From: GM7GCV1 sp965222065
Lineage (GTDB): Bacteria > Pseudomonadota > Gammaproteobacteria > Pseudomonadales > GM7GCV1
Length of the DNA stretch: 64,000 nt
Direction of reading: 5' to 3'
Assembly (NCBI GenBank): GCA_965222065.1
Contig: OZ244933.1
Coordinates: 1,426,001 to 1,490,000 of the forward strand
Part shown: positions 52,267-61,511 of the stretch, piece after piece
Layout of the letters: each line of letters starts with the position of its first letter
Numbering within the stretch: position 1 is the stretch's first letter
Program-made: the position numbers and the translations under genes
The notes under the pieces: model-generated
What the model was told of the DNA's origin: nothing
Databases searched by the model: none
Seen by the model: only the letters and a program-made list of their open reading frames with translations

Positions 52267-53058
52267 ATGAGCAAACTACAGTCCATTATGTCAGGCGTTA
52301 TTCTTGCGGGAGTAATTGCTGCCATCGCAATTTCCTGGGCAGTGCGATCCAGTCTGACATTGCCACCTGTTTTATCCACGCCGCGTCCGGACTTTGATTC
52401 TTTTACGAATGTGCAAGAAAAGAAGCAGGCTTTCTTTGACTATCTACTGCCAAGTGTTCGCGAAGCAAATGACTATGTCCTGAAAGATCGTGAGCGCGTT
52501 ATTCGCTGGCAAACGGCCTATGAAACCCGGGGAAATCTTTCAGGCCGGGATCTTTCCCAGCTGAATACACTTGCGGCCCAATACGAAATAGATACCGAGC
52601 TCGGTATCGAGGAAAAACTCGAACTTTTATCACTCAGGGTAGACATGATTCCAGCTTCTCTCGCCCTGGCACAGGCCGCCAAGGAGTCCGGCTGGGGAAC
52701 CTCCCGATTCTCCAAGGATGCCAACAATTATTTTGGCGAGTGGTGTTTTAGTGAAGGCTGTGGTCTCGTACCCAGTCGCCGCGCTGAAGGCGCGACCCAT
52801 GAAGTTCGCGCCTTTGACGACGTGGAGGACTCCATCGCTGCCTACATCCACAATCTAAACACTCACCCTCCTTATCGATCCTTGCGTGAAATTCGCGCGG
52901 AAATGCGCGACCAGGGCAAAATTACCGGCATGTCCCTGGCTGAAGGACTATCCCGCTATTCAGAGCGTGGCCCGGTATACATTGGCGAAGTCCAGAGTAT
53001 TATTCGGGTCAATGACCTCCAGCCCCTGGATCGCTCCCTGGAAACTTCGCCAGAATAA
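52267..53058 (+). CDS. Bax-like glucosaminidase-domain protein
   Basis: 263 aa with one N-terminal membrane anchor (about residues 9-27). The glucosaminidase (flgJ/Bax) domain is at about 125-250: PASLALAQAAKESGWGTSRF with the catalytic Glu, NNYFGEWCF and AFDDVEDSIAAYIHNLNTHPPY. Probably cuts peptidoglycan in the periplasm. Separate gene, 70 bases after the EEP gene. Confidence 0.87.
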   Translation: MSKLQSIMSGVILAGVIAAIAISWAVRSSLTLPPVLSTPRPDFDSFTNVQEKKQAFFDYLLPSVREANDYVLKDRERVIRWQTAYETRGNLSGRDLSQLNTLAAQYEIDTELGIEEKLELLSLRVDMIPASLALAQAAKESGWGTSRFSKDANNYFGEWCFSEGCGLVPSRRAEGATHEVRAFDDVEDSIAAYIHNLNTHPPYRSLREIRAEMRDQGKITGMSLAEGLSRYSERGPVYIGEVQSIIRVNDLQPLDRSLETSPE

Positions 53059-53169
53059 CTGCCTGACAGCCCAAATCCGAACCCGATTACAGGGTTTGTG
53101 ACCGATCACACTTCCATCTTGCCAATCGGCTGCTAATATCCTGCTATCTGAACAACACAGGTGGCAGTC

Positions 53170-54189
53170 ATGGCGATTTGGGAAGGTGTTAAACGACAAC
53201 TGCGCTCGGTTATTGAGTGGGAACAGCCCAGCGATGAACAGCTTTTTTACCGCTGGACGGACACGGGCGACGAAATCAAGAATGCCTCCAAACTGATTGT
53301 CGGCCCGGGGCAAGGATGCGTCTTTGTTTATGAGGGCGTTGTTCAGGCCATGCATGTCGAACCCGGCATGGTAGATCTGGAAACTGACAACGTTCCATTC
53401 TGGACCACAGTCAAAAAATTTATGCAGGCCTTTGAGAGCGAACACAAGGTTGGCATGTACTTCTTCCGCACTGCCAAAGTGCTGGACCAGAAGTGGGGAA
53501 CCACCTCTCCCATCAAATACGTGGACTCAGTCTACCAGTTTCCCGTCGGTCTCAAGGCCTATGGCAGCTACAGCTACCGGATCAACAACCCCCTGGAATT
53601 CTTTGTCAATGTAATTGCCGGCCAGCATGACTACAGCACCAGCGACTTCCGTTCCGTTATGTCCGACCGGATTTTGCACCCCTTAAGTGACTATCTGGCG
53701 GAGATGAAACACAGCTACAACGAAATCGATGCCTTTCGCGATGAAATCGCTGAAGGCATGCGCCAGCGCCTTGACCAGGAGTTCGACAAACTGGGCTTTA
53801 CCATTACGGACTTCCGTATTGAAGGTACCGCTTTTGACGACAACACCCTTGACCGCATCAACCGTATCGCAGACGTCACCGCTGAATCCGCTGCCGCCAA
53901 GGCTGCCGGTATGGACTATGCCGGGCTTCAGCATCTGGAAGCATTGCGGGAAGCCGCCCGTAATGAAGGCGGAGCCGCGGGCGCAGGGGTTGGTATTGGA
54001 GCCGGCATTGGGCTTGGCCAGGCCATGACAGAAAAAATGACCCAGCAAATGCAGGATGCCGAGGTAATCAGCAAAGAAGAAAAGCCGCTAATCAACAAGC
54101 TCAACAAACTCAAGGAAATGCGCGACTCTGATCTGATTACCGAAGAAGAGTATGCCGCCAAAAAAGCCGATATCCTGGACCAACTCTAA
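53170..54189 (+). CDS. SPFH-domain protein with C-terminal SHOCT
   Basis: 339 aa from the ATG at 53170 (AGGTGG before it). An SPFH/virion-core-like domain covers about residues 10-260 (GQGCVFVYEGVVQAM, LGFTITDFRIEGTAFDD), followed by a Gly/Ala linker (AGAGVGIGAGIGLGQAM) and a SHOCT module (LNKLKEMRDSDLITEEEYAAKKADIL). Usually a cytoplasmic or membrane-associated scaffold; found with zinc-ribbon genes, as here (next gene 66 bases downstream). Confidence 0.85.
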   Translation: MAIWEGVKRQLRSVIEWEQPSDEQLFYRWTDTGDEIKNASKLIVGPGQGCVFVYEGVVQAMHVEPGMVDLETDNVPFWTTVKKFMQAFESEHKVGMYFFRTAKVLDQKWGTTSPIKYVDSVYQFPVGLKAYGSYSYRINNPLEFFVNVIAGQHDYSTSDFRSVMSDRILHPLSDYLAEMKHSYNEIDAFRDEIAEGMRQRLDQEFDKLGFTITDFRIEGTAFDDNTLDRINRIADVTAESAAAKAAGMDYAGLQHLEALREAARNEGGAAGAGVGIGAGIGLGQAMTEKMTQQMQDAEVISKEEKPLINKLNKLKEMRDSDLITEEEYAAKKADILDQL

Positions 54190-54200
54190 CAACCTAATCC

Positions 54201-54230
54201 GGGGTCAGAGTAAAAATTTACCCTGACCCC
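54201..54230. terminator. 30-bp near-perfect palindrome (GGGGTCAG ... CTGACCCC)
   Basis: GGGGTCAG and CTGACCCC arms with GTAAA/TTTAC inside, one A/C mismatch, 11 bases after the SPFH stop. Dispersed elements with this GGGGTCAGAGTAAA core are common in proteobacterial spacers. It may serve as a terminator or mRNA end. Confidence 0.6.
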
Positions 54231-54254
54231 AATTTTCGACAGGTAGTCTCCCAG

Positions 54255-54932
54255 ATGTCTGAATGCCGATTTTGTAGCGCACCCGTCGATCGCCGAACCG
54301 GCTTTTGCCGATACTGCGATAGTCGCCTTGAACTGGATCTGCATGGGAACCTGGCTGGCCGACTTTATGAGCCTGACTCCGAACGCACTTGTCCGGACTG
54401 CCAAATCTCCCTGGACACCATCGACCTGAAAATTGATAAAAAATTCCTGGTGGAAAAATGCCGGGAATGCCACGGCCTGTTTTTTGATCCCGGCGAACTG
54501 GAAATGGTGCTGGCCAAATCCGTGTCCAATGTCTATCACGTCGACCGCCAGAAACTGAATGATCTGCAAAGTCATAGCTATCAGTCTCGCCCAAAAGAAT
54601 TCAAATACCGAAAGTGCCCGGCCTGCCAGGTGGTCATGAATCGCGTCGCTTTTGGTTATCGTTCAGGTGTTATCGTCGACCATTGCAACAAGCATGGCTT
54701 CTGGCTGGACGAAGGCGAACTTCGGCAATTACAGGAATGGAAAAAAGCCGGCGGTGAAATGGAACAAAAGAACAGGGGTAAAGGCTATGGCCACGAAGCC
54801 AGGGCCCCATTACCAGAGGACACCCCTCGTCCGAAAAAAACAGCCAATATCAGTTTTACCACCACCTCAAACCGGCGCGCTGATTTCGATGCAGGCGATG
54901 TATTTGATTTATTGACCGGTATATTTAACTAA
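54255..54932 (+). CDS. Zinc-ribbon (zf-TFIIB) protein
   Basis: 225 aa with three metal sites: an N-terminal ribbon (CRFCSAPVD ... CRYCDS) and two zf-TFIIB repeats (CPDCQ ... KCRECHGLFFDPGELE and CPACQ ... HCNKHGFWLDEGELR). The C-terminal 70 residues are low complexity. Role unknown; paired with the SPFH gene. Confidence 0.87.
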   Translation: MSECRFCSAPVDRRTGFCRYCDSRLELDLHGNLAGRLYEPDSERTCPDCQISLDTIDLKIDKKFLVEKCRECHGLFFDPGELEMVLAKSVSNVYHVDRQKLNDLQSHSYQSRPKEFKYRKCPACQVVMNRVAFGYRSGVIVDHCNKHGFWLDEGELRQLQEWKKAGGEMEQKNRGKGYGHEARAPLPEDTPRPKKTANISFTTTSNRRADFDAGDVFDLLTGIFN

Positions 54933-55015
54933 CCGGACCAAACAGTCAGCACAAACATTTGAATGCCTGTCATGCTTGCGCCACTATAGATAGCAAATAT
55001 CTATTGGAGCATGTC

Positions 55016-55426
55016 ATGCAAGTCGAACTGAAAGGTTCCTGCCTTTGCGGCAATCATAGCTATCAAGTCACCGGTGAGATGGCCGGTTTTTACCATTGTC
55101 ACTGTAGCCGATGCCGGAAAATGACCGGTACAGGTCATGCCTCAAATATCATTGTTCAACCTGGTGAGCTGGAGCTGTTTGGCGATCCAGATGAAATTGG
55201 TGTCTTCAAGGTGCCCGATGCCGAGCGCTTTGCCAGTCGCTTTTGCAAAAATTGTGGCGGCCCCATTCCCCGGGTTGCCAAGCACATGCAAAGAGTCGTG
55301 GTTCCCGCGGGCACACTGGATCAGGAAATTGATTTCAAGCCCGAGTGCAGAATTTTTTGGGACTCGCGAGCTGACTGGTCATGCAGTCACGAAGAGCTGC
55401 CAAACTTTTCTCAATACCCCGAGTAA
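55016..55426 (+). CDS. GFA-family (glutathione-dependent formaldehyde-activating) protein
   Basis: 136 aa from the ATG at 55016 (GGAG before it). Zinc-binding pattern GSCLCGNHSYQV, HCHCSRCRK and FCKNCGGP fits the GFA/CENP-V domain. Biochemical role of most members is unknown. Lone gene. Confidence 0.88.
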   Translation: MQVELKGSCLCGNHSYQVTGEMAGFYHCHCSRCRKMTGTGHASNIIVQPGELELFGDPDEIGVFKVPDAERFASRFCKNCGGPIPRVAKHMQRVVVPAGTLDQEIDFKPECRIFWDSRADWSCSHEELPNFSQYPE

Positions 55427-55500
55427 TTACACTTATCGTCGCTCTTTGGTCATTATTAAGCTCGAAATTATGTAATTTTACACCTTTTTTTTATTAATTA

Positions 55501-55515
55501 TGTAACAATATTACG
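55501..55515. promoter_or_regulatory. HexR-like operator upstream of zwf
   Basis: TGTAACAATATTACG has the TGTAA-N5-TTACR form; a shorter dyad TGTAATTTTACA lies at 55471-55482. Both are in the spacer before zwf, the first gene of the zwf-pgl-edd-eda operon. Function as HexR sites is inferred from the family consensus. Confidence 0.65.
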
Positions 55516-55589
55516 TTTACTGTCCTGCCTGCGATAACAGGTAACGCGCGCTTCCCGCAAAGGAAAATAGTCAGGAAGGTCTATTTGAT

Positions 55590-57041
55590 ATGGCAAAAAA
55601 ATCTGAATTGTTGATTATTGGCGGCGATGGCGATCTTGCTATCCGCAAGCTTTATCCGGCACTTTTCTCTCTGGAACAGGCGGGTGAGCTGTCCCGGGAT
55701 TTTTCCATTATCGGCATGGCCCGCAAACCCAAGCCACGTGAGGAAGTACTTAAACTAATCAAAAGCCGCCTTGAGACATCCGGCCGTTTTTACGAAGAAG
55801 ACTGGCAGCGTTTCGCCAACCGCATAGATCTCCGCCAGGGAGACGCCAGCAGTGCGGACTCCCTGTCTGAATACGCCGGGACGATTGATCTGGAAACAAC
55901 CCAGCTCACGGCCTACTTCGCTATTCCACCCAGTATTTTTGAGTCGGTATGCAACGCCATGGACAAGGCGGGCCTGGTGGTTCCAGATACTCGTGTTGTG
56001 GTGGAAAAACCGCTGGGAACCGATAAGGCTTCCTTCTGTGAAATCCATGATTCGCTGGCCAAGATTTTTGCCGAATCACAAGTGTATCGAATTGATCACT
56101 ACCTCGGGAAAGAATCCGTACAAAATCTTCTCGCCTTGCGTTTTGCCAATATCTTTTTTGGCTCGCTGTGGAACGGATCCTATATTGAAAACGTGCAAAT
56201 CACCATCGCCGAAACCGTTGGTGTCGAAGATCGTCATGAATTTTATGAGGAGACCGGCGCACTCAGGGATATGGTGCAAAACCACATGATGCAGTTACTT
56301 TGCCTGGTCGCCCTGGAACCGCCTGCCAATAAATCTGCTGAGATGATTCGTGGCGAAAAACTCAAGGTTTTAAAGTCACTCAAGCCTATCGATTTACAGG
56401 ACATTAACGCCAAGACCATTCGCGGCCAATACGCATCCGGAAGCATAGATAACGAACTGGTCCCGGGATACCAACAGGAAATTGGTCAGGAAAAAGGCTC
56501 CAATGTAGAAACCTATGTGGCCATCAAGGCAGAAATTGATAACTGGCGCTGGGCCAATGTGCCTTTCTATCTTCGAACAGGCAAACGCATGAGTTCACGC
56601 TGTGCGGAAATCATCATTCAGTTCCGCAACCCCAAACACAATATTTTTCCGGCACAAACCATGGGTATGGCTGGCAACCAGCTACGCATCCGGTTACAGC
56701 CCGATGAAGGTATCGAGTTGCATTTTCTCAATAAAGGCCCTGGCGTGGGAGAAACACCCATGGAAGAGGTGTCCCTCAGCCTGGATGCCCCATATTCATT
56801 CAAACAGCACAGTTTTGACGCTTATGCCCGCTTGCTGCTGGAAGTCCTTAGGGGCGACCAAACCCTGTTTGTCAGCGCTGAAGAAGTCATTGCTTCCTGG
56901 GAGTGGATTGACCAGATACGTAAACACTGGGATGCCGCCAAGTCGAGAGCCTACCCCTATGCCGCCGGCACCATGGGTCCGTCCCAGTCGGTTGTCATGA
57001 TGGCCCGTGATAATCGCGAGTGGATCGACCTGAGCCGTTAA
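55590..57041 (+). CDS. zwf: Glucose-6-phosphate 1-dehydrogenase
   Basis: 483 aa. NADP-binding GGDGDLAIRKLYPALF at the N-terminus and the active-site YRIDHYLGKESVQN near residue 170, with the catalytic His and Lys. Oxidises glucose-6-phosphate to 6-phosphogluconolactone. The ATG at 55590 follows AGGAAGG. First gene of the Entner-Doudoroff operon; pgl follows after 19 bases. Confidence 0.96.
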   Translation: MAKKSELLIIGGDGDLAIRKLYPALFSLEQAGELSRDFSIIGMARKPKPREEVLKLIKSRLETSGRFYEEDWQRFANRIDLRQGDASSADSLSEYAGTIDLETTQLTAYFAIPPSIFESVCNAMDKAGLVVPDTRVVVEKPLGTDKASFCEIHDSLAKIFAESQVYRIDHYLGKESVQNLLALRFANIFFGSLWNGSYIENVQITIAETVGVEDRHEFYEETGALRDMVQNHMMQLLCLVALEPPANKSAEMIRGEKLKVLKSLKPIDLQDINAKTIRGQYASGSIDNELVPGYQQEIGQEKGSNVETYVAIKAEIDNWRWANVPFYLRTGKRMSSRCAEIIIQFRNPKHNIFPAQTMGMAGNQLRIRLQPDEGIELHFLNKGPGVGETPMEEVSLSLDAPYSFKQHSFDAYARLLLEVLRGDQTLFVSAEEVIASWEWIDQIRKHWDAAKSRAYPYAAGTMGPSQSVVMMARDNREWIDLSR

Positions 57042-57060
57042 ACCGACTAATCGAGATCGA

Positions 57061-57774
57061 ATGGATACAGTAAACCTGCATGACCCCCAACAATTGGCCG
57101 AAGCGCTCGGCGACCGTATTACCCGACTTTTGGCAGATGCCATCAAAGCCAGGGGCAAAGCCACGTTGGTTGTTTCAGGTGGCTCAACGCCCAAACCACT
57201 TTTTCAATATCTCTCACGCCAGCCAATAAACTGGAGCAACGTCACTGTCACCCTGGCCGATGAGCGCTGTGTTCCGGCTGAGTCCGAACAAAGTAATGCC
57301 CGCCTGGTTCGTGAGAACCTTCTGCAGTATCAGGCAAGTGCCGCCAAATTTGTGGCACTGCATAATGACAGCGTTGCACCTGATGTCTCGGCGGCACAGG
57401 CAGATTCAAGCATGGGCAACCTGCCCAAATTTGATTGCGTGATCCTCGGCATGGGCAATGATGGTCATACGGCGTCAATATTCCCTGAAGCCAGCGGTCG
57501 CGATCAGGCACTGGATCTCAATAACAAAGCAAATGCCATGCTGATTGACCCTGTTACTGTTACGCCACTGCGAATTACCCAGACAGCACGTCGCTTGCTG
57601 GATACCCGGTGGATGGTTTTACACATTACCGGCGAAGAAAAAGCACGATTGCTGGATCAAATAGCAAACGCCCCTGATCCAGGGAAATGGCCGATCTCTT
57701 TCTTCCTTTGTCAGACCGAAATACCATTTTCAGTCTACAAAAACAACTCTAGTGAGCAGGAGTCCGCACCATGA
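57061..57774 (+). CDS. pgl: 6-phosphogluconolactonase (DevB type)
   Basis: 237 aa. VVSGGSTPKPLFQYLS, VTLADERCVP and ILGMGNDGHTASIFP are the sugar-phosphate isomerase-like motifs of DevB-type lactonases. Hydrolyses the lactone from Zwf. Its stop overlaps the edd start (ATGA). Confidence 0.95.
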   Translation: MDTVNLHDPQQLAEALGDRITRLLADAIKARGKATLVVSGGSTPKPLFQYLSRQPINWSNVTVTLADERCVPAESEQSNARLVRENLLQYQASAAKFVALHNDSVAPDVSAAQADSSMGNLPKFDCVILGMGNDGHTASIFPEASGRDQALDLNNKANAMLIDPVTVTPLRITQTARRLLDTRWMVLHITGEEKARLLDQIANAPDPGKWPISFFLCQTEIPFSVYKNNSSEQESAP

Positions 57775-59621
57775 ATCCGGTCGTTGAAGCAGTCACCAAT
57801 GAATTAATCGAGCGCAGTTCGATCACCCGCCAAAACTACATTGAGCGAATGCGTCACTCCATGGAACACACGCCACCCAAGCGCAAACTTTCTTGCGGCA
57901 ACCTGGCACATGCGTTTGCAGCCAACACCGATTCTGAAAAAACCACGATTGCAGACCAGGTCTATTCTCCCAGTATCGCCAGCGACCGACTGAACAGCAC
58001 CAATCTGGGCATTATTAATGCCTATAACGATATGCTGTCCGCTCATCAGCCACTCAAGGACTACCCGGACCAGATCAAGGCCGCAGCAAGGGCACTTGGC
58101 TCGACAGCACAGGTAGCCGCTGGTGTTCCCGCAATGTGCGATGGCGTCACACAGGGGCATGAAGGGATGGAACTGAGTTTGTTCAGCCGCGATGTTATTG
58201 CACTGGCAACGGCTATTGGTCTTTCACACAACATGTTTGACGGCAATTTTTTTCTGGGGGTATGCGACAAAATTGTTCCCGGCATGATGATGGGCGCCCT
58301 GGAATTTGGTCACCTGCCGGCGGTATTTGTTCCCGCAGGACCAATGCCATCGGGTATGTCCAATGATGAAAAGGCCAAACAGCGGCAACTCTTTGCCGAA
58401 GGGAAAATTGACCGTCGCCAGATGCTGGAGGTCGAATCCGCCTGCTATCACAGTCCGGGCACCTGTACCTTTTATGGCACAGCAAATTCCAACCAGATGC
58501 TGATGGAGATGCTGGGCGTCCAGTTGGCCGGCGCATCCTTTGTGCAACCTGGAACTGAACTGCGTGCAGCCCTGACCAAAGCAGCTGTAGAAAAGCTGAT
58601 TCGGGCAACAGAGCCCAACGGTAATTATCGGCCCCTGTATGAGGTGGTCACCGAGAAATCCGTAATAAATGCCCTGGTGGGACTGTTGGCCACGGGAGGA
58701 TCAACCAATCACAGCCTGCATCTGGTAGCGATCGCCAGATGTGCCGGAATCATGTTGGACTGGTCGGATGTTGATCGCCTGTCCAAGGTAATTCCCTTGC
58801 TGGCAAAGGTGTATCCAAACGGCTCTGCCGATGTAAACCACTTCCAGCAGGCTGGCGGCATGGCCTTTCTTGTCCATGAATTACGACGGGCCGGACTTTT
58901 AAATGAAGATGTCGTCAATATCATGGGGTCCGACCTCTCTGCCTATGAGCTCGCTCCTGAACTAAAAGGCGATGAGGTCATCTGGCAGAACCGGGTGACA
59001 TCGAGCACGGACACCAGCGTACTTGCCAGCATTGAAAAACCATTTGCCAGTAACGGCGGGCTGTCTCTTCTCAATGGCAATCTTGGCAAATCCATTATCA
59101 AGGTATCCGCCGTCAAGGAAGAGCATCGACAGATTGAAGCCCCGGCAGCGGTCTTTGAATCGCAAAATGAATTTATCGATGCCTTTAATCGCGGTGAGCT
59201 GTTTCGTGACATGGTTGCTGTCGTCCGCTTTCAGGGCCCCGCCGCAAACGGGATGCCTGAACTGCACAAGCTCACGCCGCTGCTCGGCATTTGCCAGGAT
59301 CGCGGCTTTAAAGTTGCACTGGTAACCGATGGCCGCATGTCCGGTGCGTCAGGCAAAGTGCCAGCTGCCATTCATGTGTCACCGGAAGGCCTTAAAGGTG
59401 GCATAATTTCCAAGGTGCGCGACGGCGATATCATCAAACTTGATGCGAACGCCGGGACACTTGAGCTATTAGTCAGCGAAGAGGAATTACAACACCGGAT
59501 GACCGAGAGCTACACCCCGGAAATGCAAACCATTGGCCGCGGTTTATTCGAAAACTTTCGCGCCGCTGTCGATATCGCTGAACGCGGTGCAGCGACTGTT
59601 AATCCAAATCACTGTCCATAA
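57771..59621 (+). CDS. edd: 6-phosphogluconate dehydratase
   Basis: 616 aa IlvD/Edd-family enzyme. Cys ligands of the [4Fe-4S] cluster are in PAMCDGVTQG, CDKIVPG and SPGTCTFYGTANSN; TGGSTNHSLH and GRMSGASGKVPAAIHV follow. Makes KDPG. Overlaps pgl by four bases and precedes eda by 15 bases. Confidence 0.96.
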   Translation: MNPVVEAVTNELIERSSITRQNYIERMRHSMEHTPPKRKLSCGNLAHAFAANTDSEKTTIADQVYSPSIASDRLNSTNLGIINAYNDMLSAHQPLKDYPDQIKAAARALGSTAQVAAGVPAMCDGVTQGHEGMELSLFSRDVIALATAIGLSHNMFDGNFFLGVCDKIVPGMMMGALEFGHLPAVFVPAGPMPSGMSNDEKAKQRQLFAEGKIDRRQMLEVESACYHSPGTCTFYGTANSNQMLMEMLGVQLAGASFVQPGTELRAALTKAAVEKLIRATEPNGNYRPLYEVVTEKSVINALVGLLATGGSTNHSLHLVAIARCAGIMLDWSDVDRLSKVIPLLAKVYPNGSADVNHFQQAGGMAFLVHELRRAGLLNEDVVNIMGSDLSAYELAPELKGDEVIWQNRVTSSTDTSVLASIEKPFASNGGLSLLNGNLGKSIIKVSAVKEEHRQIEAPAAVFESQNEFIDAFNRGELFRDMVAVVRFQGPAANGMPELHKLTPLLGICQDRGFKVALVTDGRMSGASGKVPAAIHVSPEGLKGGIISKVRDGDIIKLDANAGTLELLVSEEELQHRMTESYTPEMQTIGRGLFENFRAAVDIAERGAATVNPNHCP

Positions 59622-59636
59622 TTCACGGAACGTTAA

Positions 59637-60257
59637 ATGTCTGAACTCATTACCACTCTAAAAAGCTACAAAGTTCTTCCTGTCGTTACACCACCTGCCC
59701 CGGAGCAATGTGTGCAACTGGCCCAGGCTCTCGCCGCAGGCGGAATCAAGGCGATTGAAATAACACTGCGCAATGAGACCGCCATGGAGGCACTCAAGGC
59801 CGTGAAGGAATCAGATGTTCAAATTGATGTTGGCGTTGGCACACTGACCAGCGCCAGGCAGGTCGAAGCCGTTGCAGAACTTGGCCTGGATTTTGGCATT
59901 TCTCCCGGTGTCACGCCGGCCGTTTTACAAGCCGCGGTAGACACCGGCTTGCGCCTGATTCCCGGGGTGACCAGCCCATCGGAAATGATGCTGGGTATGG
60001 AGTATGGCCTTGAGACATTCAAATTATTTCCAGCGGGCGCTATCGGTGGATACAACCTGCTAAAGGCCCTTTCCGGCCCCTTCCCTAACATCAGTTTCTG
60101 TCCAACAGGCGGCATCAACCTGGAAAATGCCCGTCAATATCTGGACCTGCCAAATGTTGTCTGTATCGGTGGCTCCTGGATGGTACCGAATGAACTGGTT
60201 CGCAAAAGTGATTGGGAATCCATTACCAAACTCTGTGCGGAAGCGATCAACGTTTAA
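59637..60257 (+). CDS. eda: KDPG aldolase
   Basis: 206 aa. Catalytic Glu in AIEITLRNETAMEAL, Schiff-base Lys in TFKLFPAGAIGGYN and PTGGINLEN for phosphate. Splits KDPG to pyruvate and glyceraldehyde-3-phosphate. Last enzyme gene before hexR. Confidence 0.96.
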   Translation: MSELITTLKSYKVLPVVTPPAPEQCVQLAQALAAGGIKAIEITLRNETAMEALKAVKESDVQIDVGVGTLTSARQVEAVAELGLDFGISPGVTPAVLQAAVDTGLRLIPGVTSPSEMMLGMEYGLETFKLFPAGAIGGYNLLKALSGPFPNISFCPTGGINLENARQYLDLPNVVCIGGSWMVPNELVRKSDWESITKLCAEAINV

Positions 60258-60346
60258 ACTGCAAGATCAATTTTTTGAAAGTCCGACAGAAAAATGTAAT
60301 AAAATGTCAAATTTGCTTTCAAAAGTATTTAAGACAGTAATCTGAC

Positions 60347-61237
60347 ATGATCGACAAACCTCGCCTGCTGACACTGATGAGAAGCAGCGACATCAAGCTG
60401 AGTAAATCGGACCGAAAACTGGCCTCTATCATTCAAAGAGACCCACACCGCGTCATTCATCAATCCATTGCCAGCCTGGCAGAACAGGCAGAAGTGAGCG
60501 AGCCGACGGTCAGCCGCTTTTGTCTTAAGCTGGGCTGTAACGGATACCCGCAGTTCAAATTACGCCTTGCCCAGGAGATTTCTGCCGGGGATGACCTCTA
60601 TGTAGACAACATGGATCGTGAAGACTCAACCGTCACTGTGATGAAGAAGATTATGGACAATATTCTTGCCAGTGTTCAGGCTATTTCCAAGTCAACCAGC
60701 CCCCAGTCAGTGGACCACGCCGCCAAGCAAATAGCCAACTGCAGCACGGTTTATTTTTTTGGCATGGGGGCATCCGGCCCCGTGGCTCTTGATGCCCAAC
60801 ACAAGTTCTTTCGTTTTGGCATGTCGGTTGTGGCGCATACGGATTCCATCAACATGCGCATGGTTTGCTCCATGCTCAGACCGGATGATGTGGCAGTATT
60901 TATCTCCTACTCGGGCCAGACCACGGCTCTGGTGGAAGCGTCTGTGATTGCCCGCGAATCCGGCGCGCCTATTATCGGCCTTACGCGCAATGGTACCCCT
61001 TTGGCGTCGCACTGTGATGTGGTATTGAATGCCGTAACGGCGGAGGATATAGACCTCTTTACCCCGATGACCTCGCGCATCATCCATCTCGCCATTATCG
61101 ACATACTTGCCACCACCGTTGCCCTTAAAATGGGTAAACGGGTGGAAAAGCTCATTCAGTCAATACAGGGAAATCTCAGGGCAACACGCCTGGATGGCGG
61201 CAACGATTTTTCCTCTTCAGAAAAAAAAGGTGTCTAG
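60347..61237 (+). CDS. hexR: RpiR-family regulator HexR
   Basis: 296 aa. N-terminal HTH_6 (SIASLAEQAEVSEPTVSRFC) and a SIS sugar-phosphate domain (VYFFGMGASGPVALDAQHKF, VFISYSGQTTALVEA). HexR represses ED genes until KDPG binds. Located directly downstream of eda (89 bases), with a weak TGTAATAAAATGTCA dyad at 60295 that might give autoregulation. Gene order zwf-pgl-edd-eda-hexR differs from genomes where hexR is divergent from zwf. Confidence 0.92.
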   Translation: MIDKPRLLTLMRSSDIKLSKSDRKLASIIQRDPHRVIHQSIASLAEQAEVSEPTVSRFCLKLGCNGYPQFKLRLAQEISAGDDLYVDNMDREDSTVTVMKKIMDNILASVQAISKSTSPQSVDHAAKQIANCSTVYFFGMGASGPVALDAQHKFFRFGMSVVAHTDSINMRMVCSMLRPDDVAVFISYSGQTTALVEASVIARESGAPIIGLTRNGTPLASHCDVVLNAVTAEDIDLFTPMTSRIIHLAIIDILATTVALKMGKRVEKLIQSIQGNLRATRLDGGNDFSSSEKKGV

Positions 61238-61323
61238 CCATTTTGCAGACCTATTGACCTGTATCAAGGCCAGGATTTCTGTAAACGAACATACTTTCTC
61301 CATCAACCAATGGAGGTTATGTG

Positions 61324-61428
61324 ATGATTGTAGAAGACCGCACTGCCCTGATGAATGTTGGCAAAGTTGTGATGGCAGGCGTTGCCATTATGTTAACCCT
61401 GATCGCCGTTTCCGTCGTTATTGGCTAA
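61324..61428 (+). CDS. 34-residue single-helix membrane miniprotein
   Basis: ATG at 61324 follows GGAGG by 7 bases, a strong site. The product starts MIVEDRTALMNVGKVVMAG, followed by one hydrophobic helix (VAIMLTLIAVSVVIG) that ends at the stop, leaving a short acidic N-terminus on the cytoplasmic side. A competing ATG at 61319 stops at once. No family is recognised. It lies alone between hexR and the UspA gene. Confidence 0.6.
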   Translation: MIVEDRTALMNVGKVVMAGVAIMLTLIAVSVVIG

Positions 61429-61511
61429 TATAGACTTGTGGTTTCCAGCAACAGGTTGGAAGCTATGTTTTGGGCGAGTACACTCGGGGCAAGACACCCA
61501 GGGAGGTCGTT

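Noticed and set aside
60295..60309. TGTAATAAAATGTCA as a third HexR site
   Set aside because: Only the left half matches the consensus; noted under hexR but not listed as a site.
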